Part shown: positions 22,466 to 34,812 of the stretch, one piece after another
How positions within the stretch are numbered: the first letter of the stretch is position 1
How the letters are laid out: each line of letters begins with the position of its first letter
Source of the DNA: Lactifluus volemus
Taxonomy: Eukaryota > Basidiomycota > Agaricomycetes > Russulales > Russulaceae
DNA length: 64,000 nt
Assembly (NCBI GenBank): GCA_022376515.1
Contig: WTXI01000013.1
Span: forward strand, 794,749-858,748
Direction: 5' to 3'
Notes under the pieces: model-generated
Database searches by the model: none
Told to the model about the DNA's origin: nothing
The model's input: only the letters and a program-made list of their open reading frames with translations
Made by a program: the position numbers and the translations under genes

Positions 22466-23380
22466 TAGTCTTCTTACAGTCGATGTAAGAGGTTTATCAA
22501 CGCAGCATGTTTCTTTACCAACACCCGATCGAGAGACAGAAGCAAGTAGCATAATCAATGCTGCATCGCGTTCGCGGCTGGTTGCGCTAGAAAAGGACCC
22601 CCAAGAATTTCACAACGTTCATCCACATGTGGGCGGAGAGGCGGAATACACTCGCAGACGACTGTGCAGTTGCATAATGCGAAGATAACGTGGGCTAGCA
22701 GCCCGGTGGACCGGGTGTTTCACACAGGACTCGGACCTGTCATCCTTCGCCTGCATAGTCTCACCAGTCTACTTCATCATTACGGCCACAACGGTGGACA
22801 ATTACGCGTGCATACGTTTAGGGTCCGATGAATTCCATGACACGGGTCGTCGGCGAGGAGAAGTCTCGACAATCAGCTTCGATTCTGATGTTGAGGCCCG
22901 TCTGCCATAAATAAGGTAAATATTGTGTGCTGGTGAGGGGGACCATCGTGAGAGGGGTTGGCTACGCAAGTGCTTGTAACACAGGGTAGCGGACGAGCTG
23001 ACCCTCGGAGTAGATCGTCACAATGTCGCACTCACCCAGAAGATAGAGGAAAGAGTGAAAGGAAAAAGAAAGACGTCTATGGCAGCAGGTAGGCAAACTA
23101 GAATCAGAAAAAATGAGACACGAAAACACCGCCAGCTCCTTCCAATAGTGCTAATAACTCGGGTAAATATTACTGTCCTTCTGGATGCACCTCAAGAGGT
23201 ACAGAAAACTTGTCAAGATATCGACTTTGGAGCCGACCCAAAAAAAAAAAAAAAGGAAATGGAGGCATAGCAACAACTGGAAAGCTGCTTTATTGGTCCA
23301 TCCTCTCTCAGTTTTCAGGCATCAAGCTAAAGTCAATGCAACCAACGGAAATGCCTTCAAGCGGACCTGGCAAACGCGAG
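22466..23380. other. Intergenic; end holds F-box-copy 3' flank
   Basis: No gene recognised up to about 23270. From about 23285 the sequence matches the 3' flanks of F-box copies A and C. An A13 run lies at 23241-23253. Confidence 0.45.
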
Positions 23381-25217
23381 TTAGCCTATCGGTCGCGTCG
23401 GGTACTGCATTGAAAGAAGTAGATGGTTGGGTGGGTGCCTACCAAGTGCCACTACCCCAAGTTGCTCTAACCCGAGTCCCCCATGAAAGGGTTCGTCCAA
23501 GGGAGGCATTATAGTTGGCGAAAGTTCTCGAGCATTTTCCTCGTCCTCAAACAGTGCCAAGTCCCTTCGCCTTGCATCTTCCCACGTGAAGTAGACGCGA
23601 CGGTCAGTGAGCTGCATGCAAGTGATCTCGCGCACCGTGGGCACAGAGTTATCATAGGGTCGCACGAACACGGCCTTCACTGAAAGACCAGGCTTGAGGG
23701 TGAAGATGTACAGCCCACGCAGCTACGAAAACAATTCAAATATGGGCGCGCGTAACAATAAATTACGGACCGTGGCCACACAGACACGCCCATGCTCAAA
23801 TCCAAGATAAAAAAACACATCTTCCTCAGACGGAATACGCAGGACGTATCCTGTTTCTTCGAGTGTGGTCTCCTCGCGACAGATACTTTCAAAATCTGGG
23901 ACGAGGAGAAGGCGGTCATTAGAGGCCAAGATTACCAGATCGTGAGCATCCCTGGATACATGAACTGACAAAGAAAAAGAAATGGTACTATAGTATGAGT
24001 ACCGGATTCACTTTCCGCGAAAATAAAGAAATCCACAGACCGGCTATGAAATCCGGAAAGGTATCATCCAAACTGGGGGACAGCGAGAGAGGCGAGACAA
24101 ACGATCTCCGAAGGTGACGTTTGGTGACATGACAGAGTCGACATGCTCAACGACGACATTATTCGGTATCTGCAGCACCTCGGCGCCACCTGCGCGTGAA
24201 TGCACATGCACGATATGGGGCTCGCATATAAATACATGTTGCTCGTTCACATCGACGTAGCGGATGCTCGTGATATTGATGTCGATAGTCTGCACGAGAG
24301 AACCCGAGCGTACATCAAGTAAATGCGCGTGTGGCGGCTCGCGCAAACGAGTGTTGGGTACGAGAGTCGGTACGCAAAAGTGGACTCGGGGAAGGAAAAT
24401 TTGGCCCAAGGGCGGAAGTGACCACGGGGGGCATACTGACAGTGCGTTGCTGCCGTGAACGCTGACATGTCCAATTGATCCTGATCTGGCGGCGCGGAGA
24501 TGGCTACCTCGTCAACGCCAACATCGCTAGCCAAGCGCCAGACTTCCATCGATTCATCCTCGCGGTTGAAAATGAGATACCCACTTTCGTACTCGCAATG
24601 AGACCAGATACCAACGTAGTTCTGAGACCATCAATCAGTATCCTGCAATAAACTGTGGCTCTCGGAGGGAAGACAAGACTTTCGCACCGGTGGGAGGTCC
24701 CAAAGAAGAACGCTGGAGAAGAGATGGGTCACGGAGACACCACCCAATAGGTGGGTCGTGATGCATATTCCGGCCTTTTCATCGACTTTGATGCGATGGA
24801 CGTCGTGACGTGGCGGGGATAATAGGCGTGCAACAGCGCGCCCTTTTCCCTCCCAATTCTTATCAAGTTGGAAAAACCTGCGACCTTCAATAACGAAAAA
24901 TGAGGAAAAGTGCTCTCAGGAGCAGAGATCTGGAGTAGATGGAAATTTGAGGGGCCATTAGTAGACTTACAAAAGTCCTTCCAATCTATCGACCCCTCCC
25001 AAGGGCTGCCCGTGTATCGTGCCAGTGCATCCTCCAATTGAAGTCCCGGCTGTATGTATCCATGAAGGATAGCAGCGCGATGAAATATTGACCACTGGTT
25101 TTCAAATAGGAAGTGATGCCATTGGCGAGATAGAGTGAATAAGGAGCACAGTGATGGGATCGGAAGATAAGACAGTATATTGAGCGATAATTCAAAGGGT
25201 AGAACATCCAACATCAC
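23381..25217 (-). pseudogene. F-box protein, paralogue B (two frame breaks)
   Basis: Same exon plan and motifs as copies A and C: F-box VLPFELSLNILSYLPIPSLC, FQLDKNWEGKGRAVARLLSP, DVRSGSLVQTIDIN, YVDVNEQHVFICE, ESICREETTLEETGY and LTDRRVYFTWED. Two single-base losses break it. One lies between SRHTRIY and LLDVRSGS at about 24320; the other lies in the segment corresponding to GDSFVSPL at about 24103. Copies A and C are uninterrupted at both places. It is either a recent pseudogene or carries two assembly deletions. It lies between the plus-strand tRNA array and the two minus-strand tRNAs. Confidence 0.7.
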
Positions 25218-25518
25218 GTAAACGTATTCGTTGAATCACAAGCCAAAGTTAGGTAAATATCTCCAAGAAAGCTGATATCATACCAATCATGTGCTATGCT
25301 TCAGTGTACTTTGGATGGGGGAAACTACTCATTCGTTGTACAGTGCGCTCTTTGCCGCTTGTGAAGGAAGCAGAAAAAAAGCCGAAAGTGCGAAATATTA
25401 ATTCAAAGGAGCTATGTATCAATTGCCAAAATACGGGTGTATGGCAGCATTTTGACCAGCGTTAGGAAATAGCCGCTCTAATAATTCTCTCTCCTTCTGG
25501 ACAGAGAGAAAAAATATC

Positions 25519-25606
25519 CCCTTCGAACTGGAATCGAACCAGCAACCTTGGGATATCACAGAAGCTCTGTTATAGTCCCATGCTCTTCCGGTTGAGCTAC
25601 CGAAGG
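25519..25606 (-). tRNA. tRNA-Tyr-like, anticodon AUA (minus copy 1)
   Basis: 88-base gene with acceptor CCTTCGG/TCGAAGG (one G-U), D stem GCTC/GAGC, anticodon stem TGGGA/TCCCA, T loop TTCGATT, anticodon ATA and a 15-base intron CAGAGCTTCTGTGAT. The discriminator is G rather than A. A T-run terminator (TATTTTTT) follows on the minus strand. Confidence 0.7.
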
Positions 25607-26037
25607 TTAACCACTAATACAATGGCATGTATGGTGAACGGGGTACATGTAATAGAAATGTGCGCATTGCGCTACCCCCCACATCACTTGAGTAGTAGAA
25701 AAGTTTAAGGAGGAGAAACAGAGCATACCGTAATACATCCTCTGAGTTTGATTGCGGCTTGGATGGTAACCGAGTAGGAGGCAAAGGATTTGTCGGAAAA
25801 GCCACCTGTCTCCGCGGCCCGAGTCTGTCGCACCGAGGCCCAGATCCAGAGATCTGGCCAACCAAAGTAGCTGGATGGCACTTTGATGGTCAAACATATA
25901 GGTTGAATAGAGGTCTTACACGTTATGCAGCTCTTGGTTGTAGCATCCGCAATGCTACAGTCACTTGGGCCGGCGCGGCACGTTAATGGAACACGTCACT
26001 GATGATTCCCCTCTAGTCAGGCAGAGAGAAAAAGATT

Positions 26038-26125
26038 TCCTTCGGACTGGAATTGAACCAGCAACCTTGGGATATCACAGAAGTTCTATTATAGTCCCAT
26101 GCTCTTCCAGTTGAGCTACCGAAGG
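26038..26125 (-). tRNA. tRNA-Tyr-like, anticodon AUA (minus copy 2)
   Basis: 88-base gene with perfect acceptor CCTTCGG/CCGAAGG, discriminator A, anticodon ATA, and intron TAGAACTTCTGTGAT. It is followed on the minus strand by AAATCTTTTTC, the same 3' flank as the plus-strand array. Its 5' flank also resembles the array units. Confidence 0.75.
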
Positions 26126-27773
26126 TCGACTACCAATGGAGTGGCATGCATGACGAGCTGCCATGCATTGGTGAGTATCTCATCTCTAACATTTGTACTG
26201 AGCCTATCGGTAATATCAAGTAGATCCCTTTTTCTCAAACGGGACCTGCTAGACATTATCAGTAGGCTCAAAAGGTTTGAGCACAGGGGGGGGGGGGGGG
26301 GAGGAACGGGGTTGATGCCAGGAGGTACTGAAGTGGCGTCACGGTGTCAAACCGTGACTGCGACAAGAGACTGCTAGTTGTCCTACATCCAAAGTACATG
26401 GGTTACTACATTTGGGCAATAAAGTAGAGCATATTTAATTACGTTCATTGAATCTGATCGCAGCACGCTTGGAATAGAGGAGACAAGATATGTCAAAAAG
26501 ATTACAGTACTGCAGTTCGAAAGGCCGTACAAACTTGGGGCTCGACTTCAATGACCCGCTCCCCACGAACGCAGAGGATTTTGTCAACTTCCGCGGAAAA
26601 TCCCTCAGGCTGTTGATGATGCGGTGCGTCTTTTTCCCCACCGAGCGCGAACAGACAGCACGCCGCTTCCGCGTGCCGGCTCGCCCAGCTCAACACACCG
26701 GACCGCAACCCTTAGCACGCAGCGTGCGATGACTCGAGCTTGGCATCCTGCGGTGAGAAGGGGGTCGAAGAGTAGATGCAGTTGCGTGTTTCTAAAGGAT
26801 GTTGGCGCGCTAGGGTCTTTTAGGCCGAAGCCTAGAAGACCCACGGCGCAGGGCTGGCGTAAATGAGGCGGTACTTAGTTGGGGTCCGGTGAAGAAAGGT
26901 GAAGTTGGACCACGGCCTACTGGGTGGTGATCGGGCTCGCGAAAGGCAACGTATAAGTCTGACAAATAACCTGAGCTTGACTAGGACTCTGGCCAATATA
27001 TGCTGAGATTGTAGTTTGGCCCTAATGACAAAATATAAACCCCCTCACAGTCTATGTTCTATGACAAACAGAGGGAGGATTAGCAAGCATCTCTGAGTTG
27101 CAGAAGCCCGAAATCACCATAAACAAGCATTTGGGTTCGTAATCTTGCTCCATAGCACATCTTGTGCCCATCGAGGTGTCTCAAGTCATAATCGAATTCG
27201 GATTTGTACTATAGCGAAATTAATAGAATAATCACTCACAAAGATCGGGAAATGAGCCTGGGCTTATTTTTCCAACAATTAGGTGTTGGACATGTATATG
27301 TGTGTATATGGCTGTGTATCTTTCGAAAGAGTTCATGAGTAAGTGCTACATCGGCAAGGCAGGAAATAATTCACACCCTTGCTAGGGTGGATTTTCAACA
27401 GATAGCCCCGGGGATTCCATGGCATTTGCTTTCCGGTGCTCAGCGGTCTTGTAATCCCCATTCTCCGCTCTCTCGACCATCTGCGAGACTGAACTGAGCC
27501 TTAAGTTTTCTGGGACTTGTAACAAAAGCTGAAAAGCAGAGAAGAGAGAATAACCTAGCATTGGTAGAGGCCGTTCTGGGTGCGCTTCAAGTGATACAAA
27601 AAATCACGATATCGACTGTGGGTCCGAGGCCAAAAAGCAAAAACAGGGCAAGTGGAGACATAGAGAACAACCGATATTTGCCCACCAGGAAAGCTGCTTT
27701 CTTGGTCTATTCTCGCAGCTTTCAGGCATCAAGCTAAAATCAACACAACCGACGGAGACGCCTCTAGGAGCAT
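26126..27773. other. Intergenic; G-run, no assignable gene
   Basis: A 16-base G run lies at about 26287. A minus-strand frame at 26502-26708 encodes HHQQPEGFSAEVDKILCVRG and looks protein-like, but I cannot assign it. The end (about 27700 onward) is the F-box 3' flank. Confidence 0.4.
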
Positions 27774-29634
27774 CTAGCAAACGTGAGTCAGCCATCGTCG
27801 TGTCGCGGAATTGAAAGAAAGAAGCAGATGGCTGGGTGGTGGGTGCCTACCAGGTCCCCTGAACTCGTCTAACACGGTTGGATTATGAAATGGCTCGTTC
27901 GTTATGGGTGGCGAAAGTTCTCGAGCATTTCCCTCATCTTCGAACAGTGTGACGTTCCGTCGCATTTCATGTTCCCACGAGAAGTAGACGCGACGGTCAG
28001 TGAGGTGGATGTGGGTGTACATGGGGTCCGAGTAGATGATATAGTTATGATAGGGTCGCACGAACACCGCCCTCAAGTTCAGCGAACTTGAAAATCCCGA
28101 ATGAAGGGTGAAAATGTACAACCCGCACAGCTATGATAAAATTTTTATTCGGACATATGGGCACGCGCAGGTATCAAGGATGACACGATGACGGACCGTG
28201 GCCACACAGATACGCCCATGCTCAAATTCGATAGTGTAACAGTCATATGGCGGAAGACGCAGGACGTATCCGGAGTCTTCGAGTGTGGTCTCCTTGCAGC
28301 AGATACGTTCAAAGTTTCGGACGAGGAGGATGCGGTCGTAATAAGCCATGATTACCAGATCGCGTCCATCCCTGGACACACGAGCTAATAAAAAATGAGT
28401 TGTGGTATGAGCGTCAGATTCACTTTATGGGCAAACTAAGAAATGCACCGACCGGTTAAGAAGTTCGGAAAGGAATCATCCAGACCAGGGGACAGCGTGA
28501 GAGGCGAGACAAATGAATCTCCTTCGATGATATTTAGCGACTCGACATACGCCACAGCTACGTTGTTCGGTATCCGCAGCACCTCGGTGCCACTTGCGCG
28601 TGAATACACATGTACAGCATCACGCTCGCACAGGAATAAATGTCGCTTGTTTACATCGTCTTGGTAGAATCCCTTGACATTGACATCGATTATCTGTACG
28701 AGAGATCCCGTGCGTACATCATATAAATATACGCGTCGAAGACTCCCGCCGCCAACCATGGCGAGTGTTGGGTACGCCAGTCGATGATTATAAGTGAATT
28801 GTAGGTGCGTCAATTTGGCCCAAGGGCGGAAGTGACCATAGGGGGCATACTGGCTGTTCTTTGCTGCGGTGATCCTCGACATCTCCAATTGTTCCTCGTC
28901 TGGCGGCGCGGAAGCGGCTACCTTGTCAACGTCAACGTCGTTAGTCAGGCGCCAAATTTCCACCCATTCACGGGGGCGGTCGAAAACGAGATATCCACTT
29001 TCGTACTCGTGAGCACAGAGACGAACGTAGTTCTGGGACCATCAATCAGTATCCTGCATTAATCTATTGCTCTCGGGGAGAGACAAGACTTTCGCACCGC
29101 GGGGAGACACCATAGGAGAATGCCGGAGAATAGGTGGATCACGGAAAGGCCACCAAATATGTGGCTCGTGATGCAGATCCCGGCCTTTTCATCGACTTTG
29201 ATGTGTACGACGTCCTGAACTGGCGGGGAAAATAAACGGACAACGGCGCGCCCTTTGCCCTCCCAATTTTTATTAAGTTGGAAAAACCTGCGACCTGTAT
29301 AATGGAATACTGAGAAAGTGCTCTCAGGCGCATAGATCTGGAGCAGATGGAGGTGGCCCTCAGCAAGTAATGAGAGTGTAGACTTACAAAAGTCCTTCCA
29401 ATCTATCGACCCCTCCCAAGGGCTGCCCATGTGTTGTGCCAGTGCATCCTCTAGTTGAAGTCCCGGTTGTATGAATCCATGGAGGATGGCAGCGCGACAG
29501 AAGATTGACCATTGGTTCGCGACGAGGAAATGGTGCCATTGACAAGACAGGATGATTAAGGAACATATGTATGAGATCGGAAGATAAGACAGTACATTGA
29601 GAGATAATTCAGAGGGTAGAACATCCAACATCAT
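27774..29634 (-). CDS. F-box protein, paralogue C (intact)
   Basis: Starts MMLDVLPSELSLNVLSYLPI, an F-box, followed by WHHFLVANQWSIFCRA. Later motifs match copy A: FQLNKNWEGKGRAVVRLFSP, SGYLVFDRPREW, DVRTGSLVQIIDVN, DDVNKRHLFLCERD, EGDSFVSPLTLSPGL, LVRNFERICCKETTLEDSGY and LTDRRVYFSWEHE. Exon junctions (GACTTTT|GTAAGT at about 29396; ACCG|GTCGGT before the exon starting with the RVSRDGRD segment) keep frame throughout. An in-frame ATG 15 bases upstream (29649) is possible. Probably an SCF substrate adaptor; target unknown. Confidence 0.75.
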
Positions 29635-30036
29635 GCAGTCAAAAATCACACAAGCCGACTCATTGGCATGTGGTCCGAGTCAGTGGTCATGTGCTATTGA
29701 ATGCCACGTCCGGTCCTAGTCATCCTATACACACCCGTACATCCGAGCGTAGCTCACCAGCAGCTAGATATAACCTGAACAGACGGCCCATACTATCTGT
29801 GACGATTAGCGAGATCATTAGAACTTGTCAGTTTCGTTGTTCGCTGACCTTTTGTCTGACATTAACCTGAGAGCTGGTGCATGGCTGATGCCAGTCGTTT
29901 ACCAAGATGTAAAGAGCGCATGCAATCAGTAAACTACCCGCGCTCGAGATGCAGAACCAATTAAACTATTGAAAAAAAAAATCATGACACCGCACCCTTT
30001 ACTGGCTACCTGGCACCTTCCTCCACCAGCACAAAG
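29635..30036. other. Intergenic, no gene seen
   Basis: AT-rich sequence with an A9 run at 29972-29980. No coding or RNA signal recognised. Confidence 0.4.
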
Positions 30037-32227
30037 TTACTTGAGTCCCTTCCCAAGACCCGGCGTATCTTCGATCACGTTTCGTATTCCCTGACTCCAA
30101 GCGGCGAGCTCGCGCTCCAGGCGCACCACCATTTCGCGCACTTCACGTCCTACCTCACCGCCATCATTGCGCTCCCCAAAACTGATCGTAAGCTCGTCGC
30201 GGGCGCGTATGAGCGTCTCGCAAGCAAGACGCAGACGAGCAGGACCAGACGGCGGAAACGGTTGTGCCCCCGTCCCCGACGCCGGTTTTGTGTGGCGCGG
30301 CGCGGGCTCGTCCACTGCGAGGAGCTTGCCGAGCTCCGCGAGCGCGAGCGCGCGTGTGGGGTGGCCGGGTGAAAGGATAAGGCTCAGTCCTGTCACGGAT
30401 GCTGAGCTGGCGCGTACGAGGCCATCGAGGGCGTCCTGTGTCAGGTTGATGGGAAACGCAGCAAGGAGAAGTGATTGGTGGAGACGGGTGAGAGCAAGGA
30501 GAGGGTGAGAGGAGGGAAGGAACTTGGCAGAAGTGAGCATGGGGATAATGTTGGTCGTCAGCTGTTGTGCCTTTGCCATGTCTGAGCGAATAAAAAGTGA
30601 GACGCGACGCGGTACGACTGTGAGAGGCTATTACCTGAAAACTGAAGCGAGGTCGCTTTCTGTAACGCCTCTTGGCCTATCCGCAATGCATCCTGCATTG
30701 CATCGCTCCAGGACACAGCTGACTTGCAATTTGTACAATGAGTAACAGGAACCTCTACGACAGCAGTAAGACCTCGATTTCGGTTGTCTATTTGACGCAA
30801 ATACCTTCTGATGGGAATGGAACGGCGCTACCGCAGTTTTTCGGACATGTGATAGCCTCTCTAGGGTCGGGCTCAGGTGGCCGCGAACAAAGGACACATT
30901 GACAAGCAAAATTATATGTAGCAGAGAGCGCCTCCTGCCGATGGGAGCGAGGCAGTGTTGTGTCGATGTACGATGTGAAGATCTGCTTCAACATGAACTA
31001 CGAGCGTAGATAAAAAGGGATTCACATGCGCACCTCTTCATCCAGCAATAGATCGCGTATTGCGATGACTTGCGCCTCGGGTTCCTGGCTCGCGGGGTCC
31101 TTCGTGGAGCGCGGAAACACGACCACGGCGTTTGGCTCGCACGAGTGATTGATCAGCGCGATCGAGGGGGAAACGCAGACACCGAGAGGTGCCAGCGATG
31201 GAGAGGCGAGCGTGATGGAATTTGTCACAAACTAGGGCGACGCTTCTCGTAATGGTTCGAAAAAAAGGTCCAATCTAAACACAGGCGCACCCGCGAGGTT
31301 AAGTCTACGATGCCTCCCGCACTGTCAATACCAAACGGAACGAGCTCTTCTGGGGCATTAAGGCCCAAATAGCGAATGACGGCGTGGGCAAGATGGGTAT
31401 GTGATTCTGCAGCTTCTGGAGGTAAAGACGTTCTATCTGTGGGCGTGGGGGTAGGTTCACAGAAGAACACCCTTTCGTTCAAGCAGGAGGCACCTACTAG
31501 ATTGCATCGCGTCGATCTCTCGCGTCTGCAAGTAAGATACAGTTGGTCAAAAAAAAAAATTCTCACCAGCGGAATATGTCAAAACACTCTGACACGTACC
31601 CAGACGTTACTCAACCCCCGTTTCTGCATACCCCATAGCACGCGACCGAGGCATCGGATGGGCTCTGCGGGTATAGCGACGTCCGGCGAAGGAGCTCCCG
31701 CGGCCCATCGCTGCATAGCCGCACACTCCTTCTTGTGGATTGCCCAATCGTTATTTTGACACGTCTGCGCCTCACCTCAATAGAGTCGTGGTTGAGGGCA
31801 GAGGGAGGACGCACCGCGTTACAGTACCATAGGTTTTTGCATTGCGTGCAGCGCTTGAGACCTGCGGCGGGAGCAGGAGATACACAAGATGAACAGAACA
31901 ATTCTAGATTTTTGGTGGACAGAACATAGATGTGCGGCTTGATGGTGAGGATGGTCCCGCCTGTGGTATAGAGGAACACGGATAGGAGTGTGTGATAAAG
32001 GTGAAGGCGATAGGCTACTTACCTTTCTTAACCTGTCCCTTAGTGTATAAGCCTCTACCCCTTTCTGGGCCGGTTCGAACATCGACGGACGAGGGCAATC
32101 CACCGTACAGTGGTGTCGGAGGTGCCTCTACCAACGGCGGCGGGGCGCCACTTGTCTTGGGAGAGGACCCAACAAAAGACTTCGCGCCCTTGGCCTGTCT
32201 TCGAGCCTGAATGTCTGCGAAAGACAT
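30037..32227 (-). CDS. MYND-SET (SMYD-type) lysine methyltransferase
   Basis: ATG 32227 begins MSFADIQARRQAKGAKSF. The split SET domain starts at GRGLYTKGQVKKG. It is interrupted by a MYND zinc finger: CSSC, then CTQCKNLWYCNA joined by an intron to CQNNDWAIHKKEC. The SET catalytic part reads SIALINHSCEPNAVVVF and includes SYIDTTLPRSHRQEAL. The post-SET zinc cysteines are in NFACQCVLC, CPKNCG and THCTNC. A helical tail (LLALTRLHQSLLLAAF to LGKGLK) matches the TPR-like C-terminus of SMYD enzymes. Such proteins methylate histone or non-histone lysines. At least six introns keep frame, including donor GTAGGT before NRTSLPPEAA, so the gene appears intact. Confidence 0.8.
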
Positions 32228-32468
32228 CCTGATTTTCCTATCACTGACTATTAGCAGGAGACCACGTTCGGCCTTGAACAGAGTCCGCGTGCGCAATGGA
32301 AGAGACAACAAGCGTAAACATGTACTAGTAGATTCCAGGATTCCACACAAACCAAAGTACTATACTATACTACTACTCCTTTACAATTACCCTACACAGC
32401 ACCTCGTATTCGTTCATCTGGCTTTAGTCAACACTAATCTTCCACGCGTTTACAAATAAGATATTCAT

Positions 32469-34812
32469 TTACTGCCGCGGCGCGACGCTCATCAAACTTC
32501 CCACAAAAGTTAAGATCTGCCAATGGGCGTTGTAAGGAAACTGTATGCTTAGGCACGAATGGAAACGCACCAGGCGTGGGCGAACATCAACAATATCCTC
32601 TGGCACGAGGAAAATAAGAGCGTTCATTTTTCTCGCGATCGAGATGGCTAGTTTCGCTACAGGCAAAACACGCGATAATCAGCATAGCTCGGCACATCGT
32701 CAGAGAAGACGACCGTTTACCGTTTTGTCGTCGCTCTTCGTAGTCGCCATGCTCGTTAACATTGTACACGAGCGATGGGTCCACAATTCCTGGTTTGATT
32801 CCCTCCAAGACGTCCAAGAAGAAAAGACCAGTCGTTATGCTGGGATCCTTGAACGAGCGAATAGGCTTCACGCCGGGTTTGCCTTTCTGCGCAGTCGTGT
32901 TGGACCACCTGAGCATCTCTGTATCGCTGATTGGTCGGCCTTGGCCAGTTTTCGACAATGAGGAGAGGGTTTTAGTAATGTTCATCCTATAAAACGGTTC
33001 ATTGGCTTTAAAACCCACGAAGGTGTGCTGGAAGCGCACCTCATCAACTGCCACACATAGCCGAGGACCAATGTTTTATTCTTGTCGACGATATCGGAGC
33101 CCTGAATTCCTACAAGCGACATTCCGTTCTGCTTTCCGAGCTCAACGCAGTAATTAGTATTTTCGACTTGCTTGAACTTCGATAACGTGCTCTGATTTGG
33201 TGTGACTCCGATTTCGATCTCTTCCTCCTCGCCGTTCTCATTGAATGTAGACCGGATCGGAGATGTGGCTCCACCCTTGGGCTTTGAAACGCGACGCCAC
33301 ACTACGACGCCAGGATAAACCTTGTCGAACGCTTGCAGAAGAACAAGACCATCGCGCAAGTTCTCGAACAGATTGAACACTGCGGGATCGACGCCAAGAG
33401 AGTTGAGCCAGAGGGTGAACACGCGAGCTTCCCGTTCGCCTTCGGCGTCAAAGTCCTCGACCGCGCCGTAGTCCTTTGCTTCTTGCTCGTCAAGAGGAGC
33501 AAGGCCAGGATGGGTGTTGAACAGATTCGCCACGAATGCAAGGTTTAGCCGGGGATTCCCGGCGACGAGGGACGCGGGCGTCAGATATTTGCGGCATCCG
33601 ATGTTTGCCGCATTTTGCAGAACCTGCTCTGCGCGCTGACGGAGGTCGCGCGTCTGGAGAGGGGCGCGCGAGCACTCATCAGGCTTAAGTTGGTTCAAGA
33701 GGATCGTATAATTCTCGCCGTCCGAGACGTCCTTGCTAAAGTTGTTGACCCTGAGAATAGGGTCAGTACACTGCCCCTTCCCATGAGATCCGTCCATACC
33801 TCCGGTGCCACCCTGCCTGCTTCAAATGGTAGTTGAACCACCGGAGGAGTATTTGGTCAGGCGTCAATCGCAGCAGATCGTCGATGGTTTCTCCTTCCTC
33901 ACAAAGGCGATATAGCTCGGGGTGGTGTTTGATGTCAACTTGCGCGAGCAGCCCGCGGCGAATGATTTGCCAGATCAGGCCGAGGATAAGATGCTCGGTG
34001 CCGTTAGCGATGTCTGACGAGCCGATGTTGACGACAGAGCAGCCAATAGCCTTGGCCGACGTAACAACGATATTGTTGTTCTCGGTGATCTGGAAAGCAT
34101 TCAAGGTTTACGCGGTGTGGGCTTGTTCACAACACGCATATCAATTGTATCGGGTACGGAATCGTTGATAAGCTTGCATAGAATCAGACCGTCGCGGGCC
34201 TCATCGAAAAGTTGCATTGTTTCTGTTGGAATCGGAATCCGTGGGCCGACATCTGGATCGCCTTCGAGAATCTATGGCCGTCAACATCGTCTTTGAGTGT
34301 ACTCATCTCCCAAAGTGCCATACTCACGCCGTTGATGTGGTTTGTGAACTCTCGCCGCTCGTCCTCGTTGATGGTATGGCTGACATTCGCATTAGAACCT
34401 TGCACAGTGACCTTGCCAGCCCTGGTGCTAATGGAAGAAGTCTTGGAGCGAAGTTTGACATTGAGCTGTCCTCCGGAGATTTGGTGAGACTACCGCAAAG
34501 GGAAATGAGAGAGTGGGACAGACCTCGACCCAATCCTCCAGCTCGACCTTGCCACTAGCATCTACGGAGACGTGTTTGAGAGTCTCGCGTGCGCGATCGT
34601 ACGATTCGCCACGGGTTTGAAGGGCTTGTAATACGGTAGCCTTGTCTACGCGCCCGGGAACGTCTGTATGAAGAGCACTGAAGTGGCGCGGTAAGTCATT
34701 ATGGCACCGGACCCATGGTGAGAAGATGAACGCACTTAAATCGGCTGATGAGATCGAACATTTCATTCTGAGAGACCTCCGGATACTTCTTTTGCAATCG
34801 AATGGCCTGCAT
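32469..34812 (-). CDS. SAC6: Fimbrin (plastin, actin-bundling protein), one frame break
   Basis: Four calponin-homology domains bundle F-actin. The N-terminal EF-hand-like region is MQAIRLQKKYPEVSQNEMFD to RETLKHVSVDASGKVELEDW. CH1 is reached through VSHTINEDERREFTNHING and then ILEGDPDVGPRIPIPTETMQ. CH2 begins LRLTPDQILLRWFNYHLKQA and continues VNNFSKDVSDGENYTILLNQ. CH3 has EREARVFTLWLNSLGVDP and CH4 ends FLVPEDIVDVRPRLILTFVG. Introns are short GT-AG and keep frame. One base is missing between PTPRKP and LNAFQITENN near 34105, in a CC/GG run. Since the protein is otherwise fully conserved, a deletion in the assembly is likely. An extra 5' exon upstream of 34812 cannot be excluded, because ATGCAG there could also be an acceptor. 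Confidence 0.85.

Noticed and set aside
22690..22800. tRNA-like segment on minus with T-arm ACAGG-TCCGAGT-CCTGT
   Set aside because: The T arm is perfect but no matching acceptor 5' strand, D arm or anticodon arm could be placed upstream. Probably chance or a fragment.
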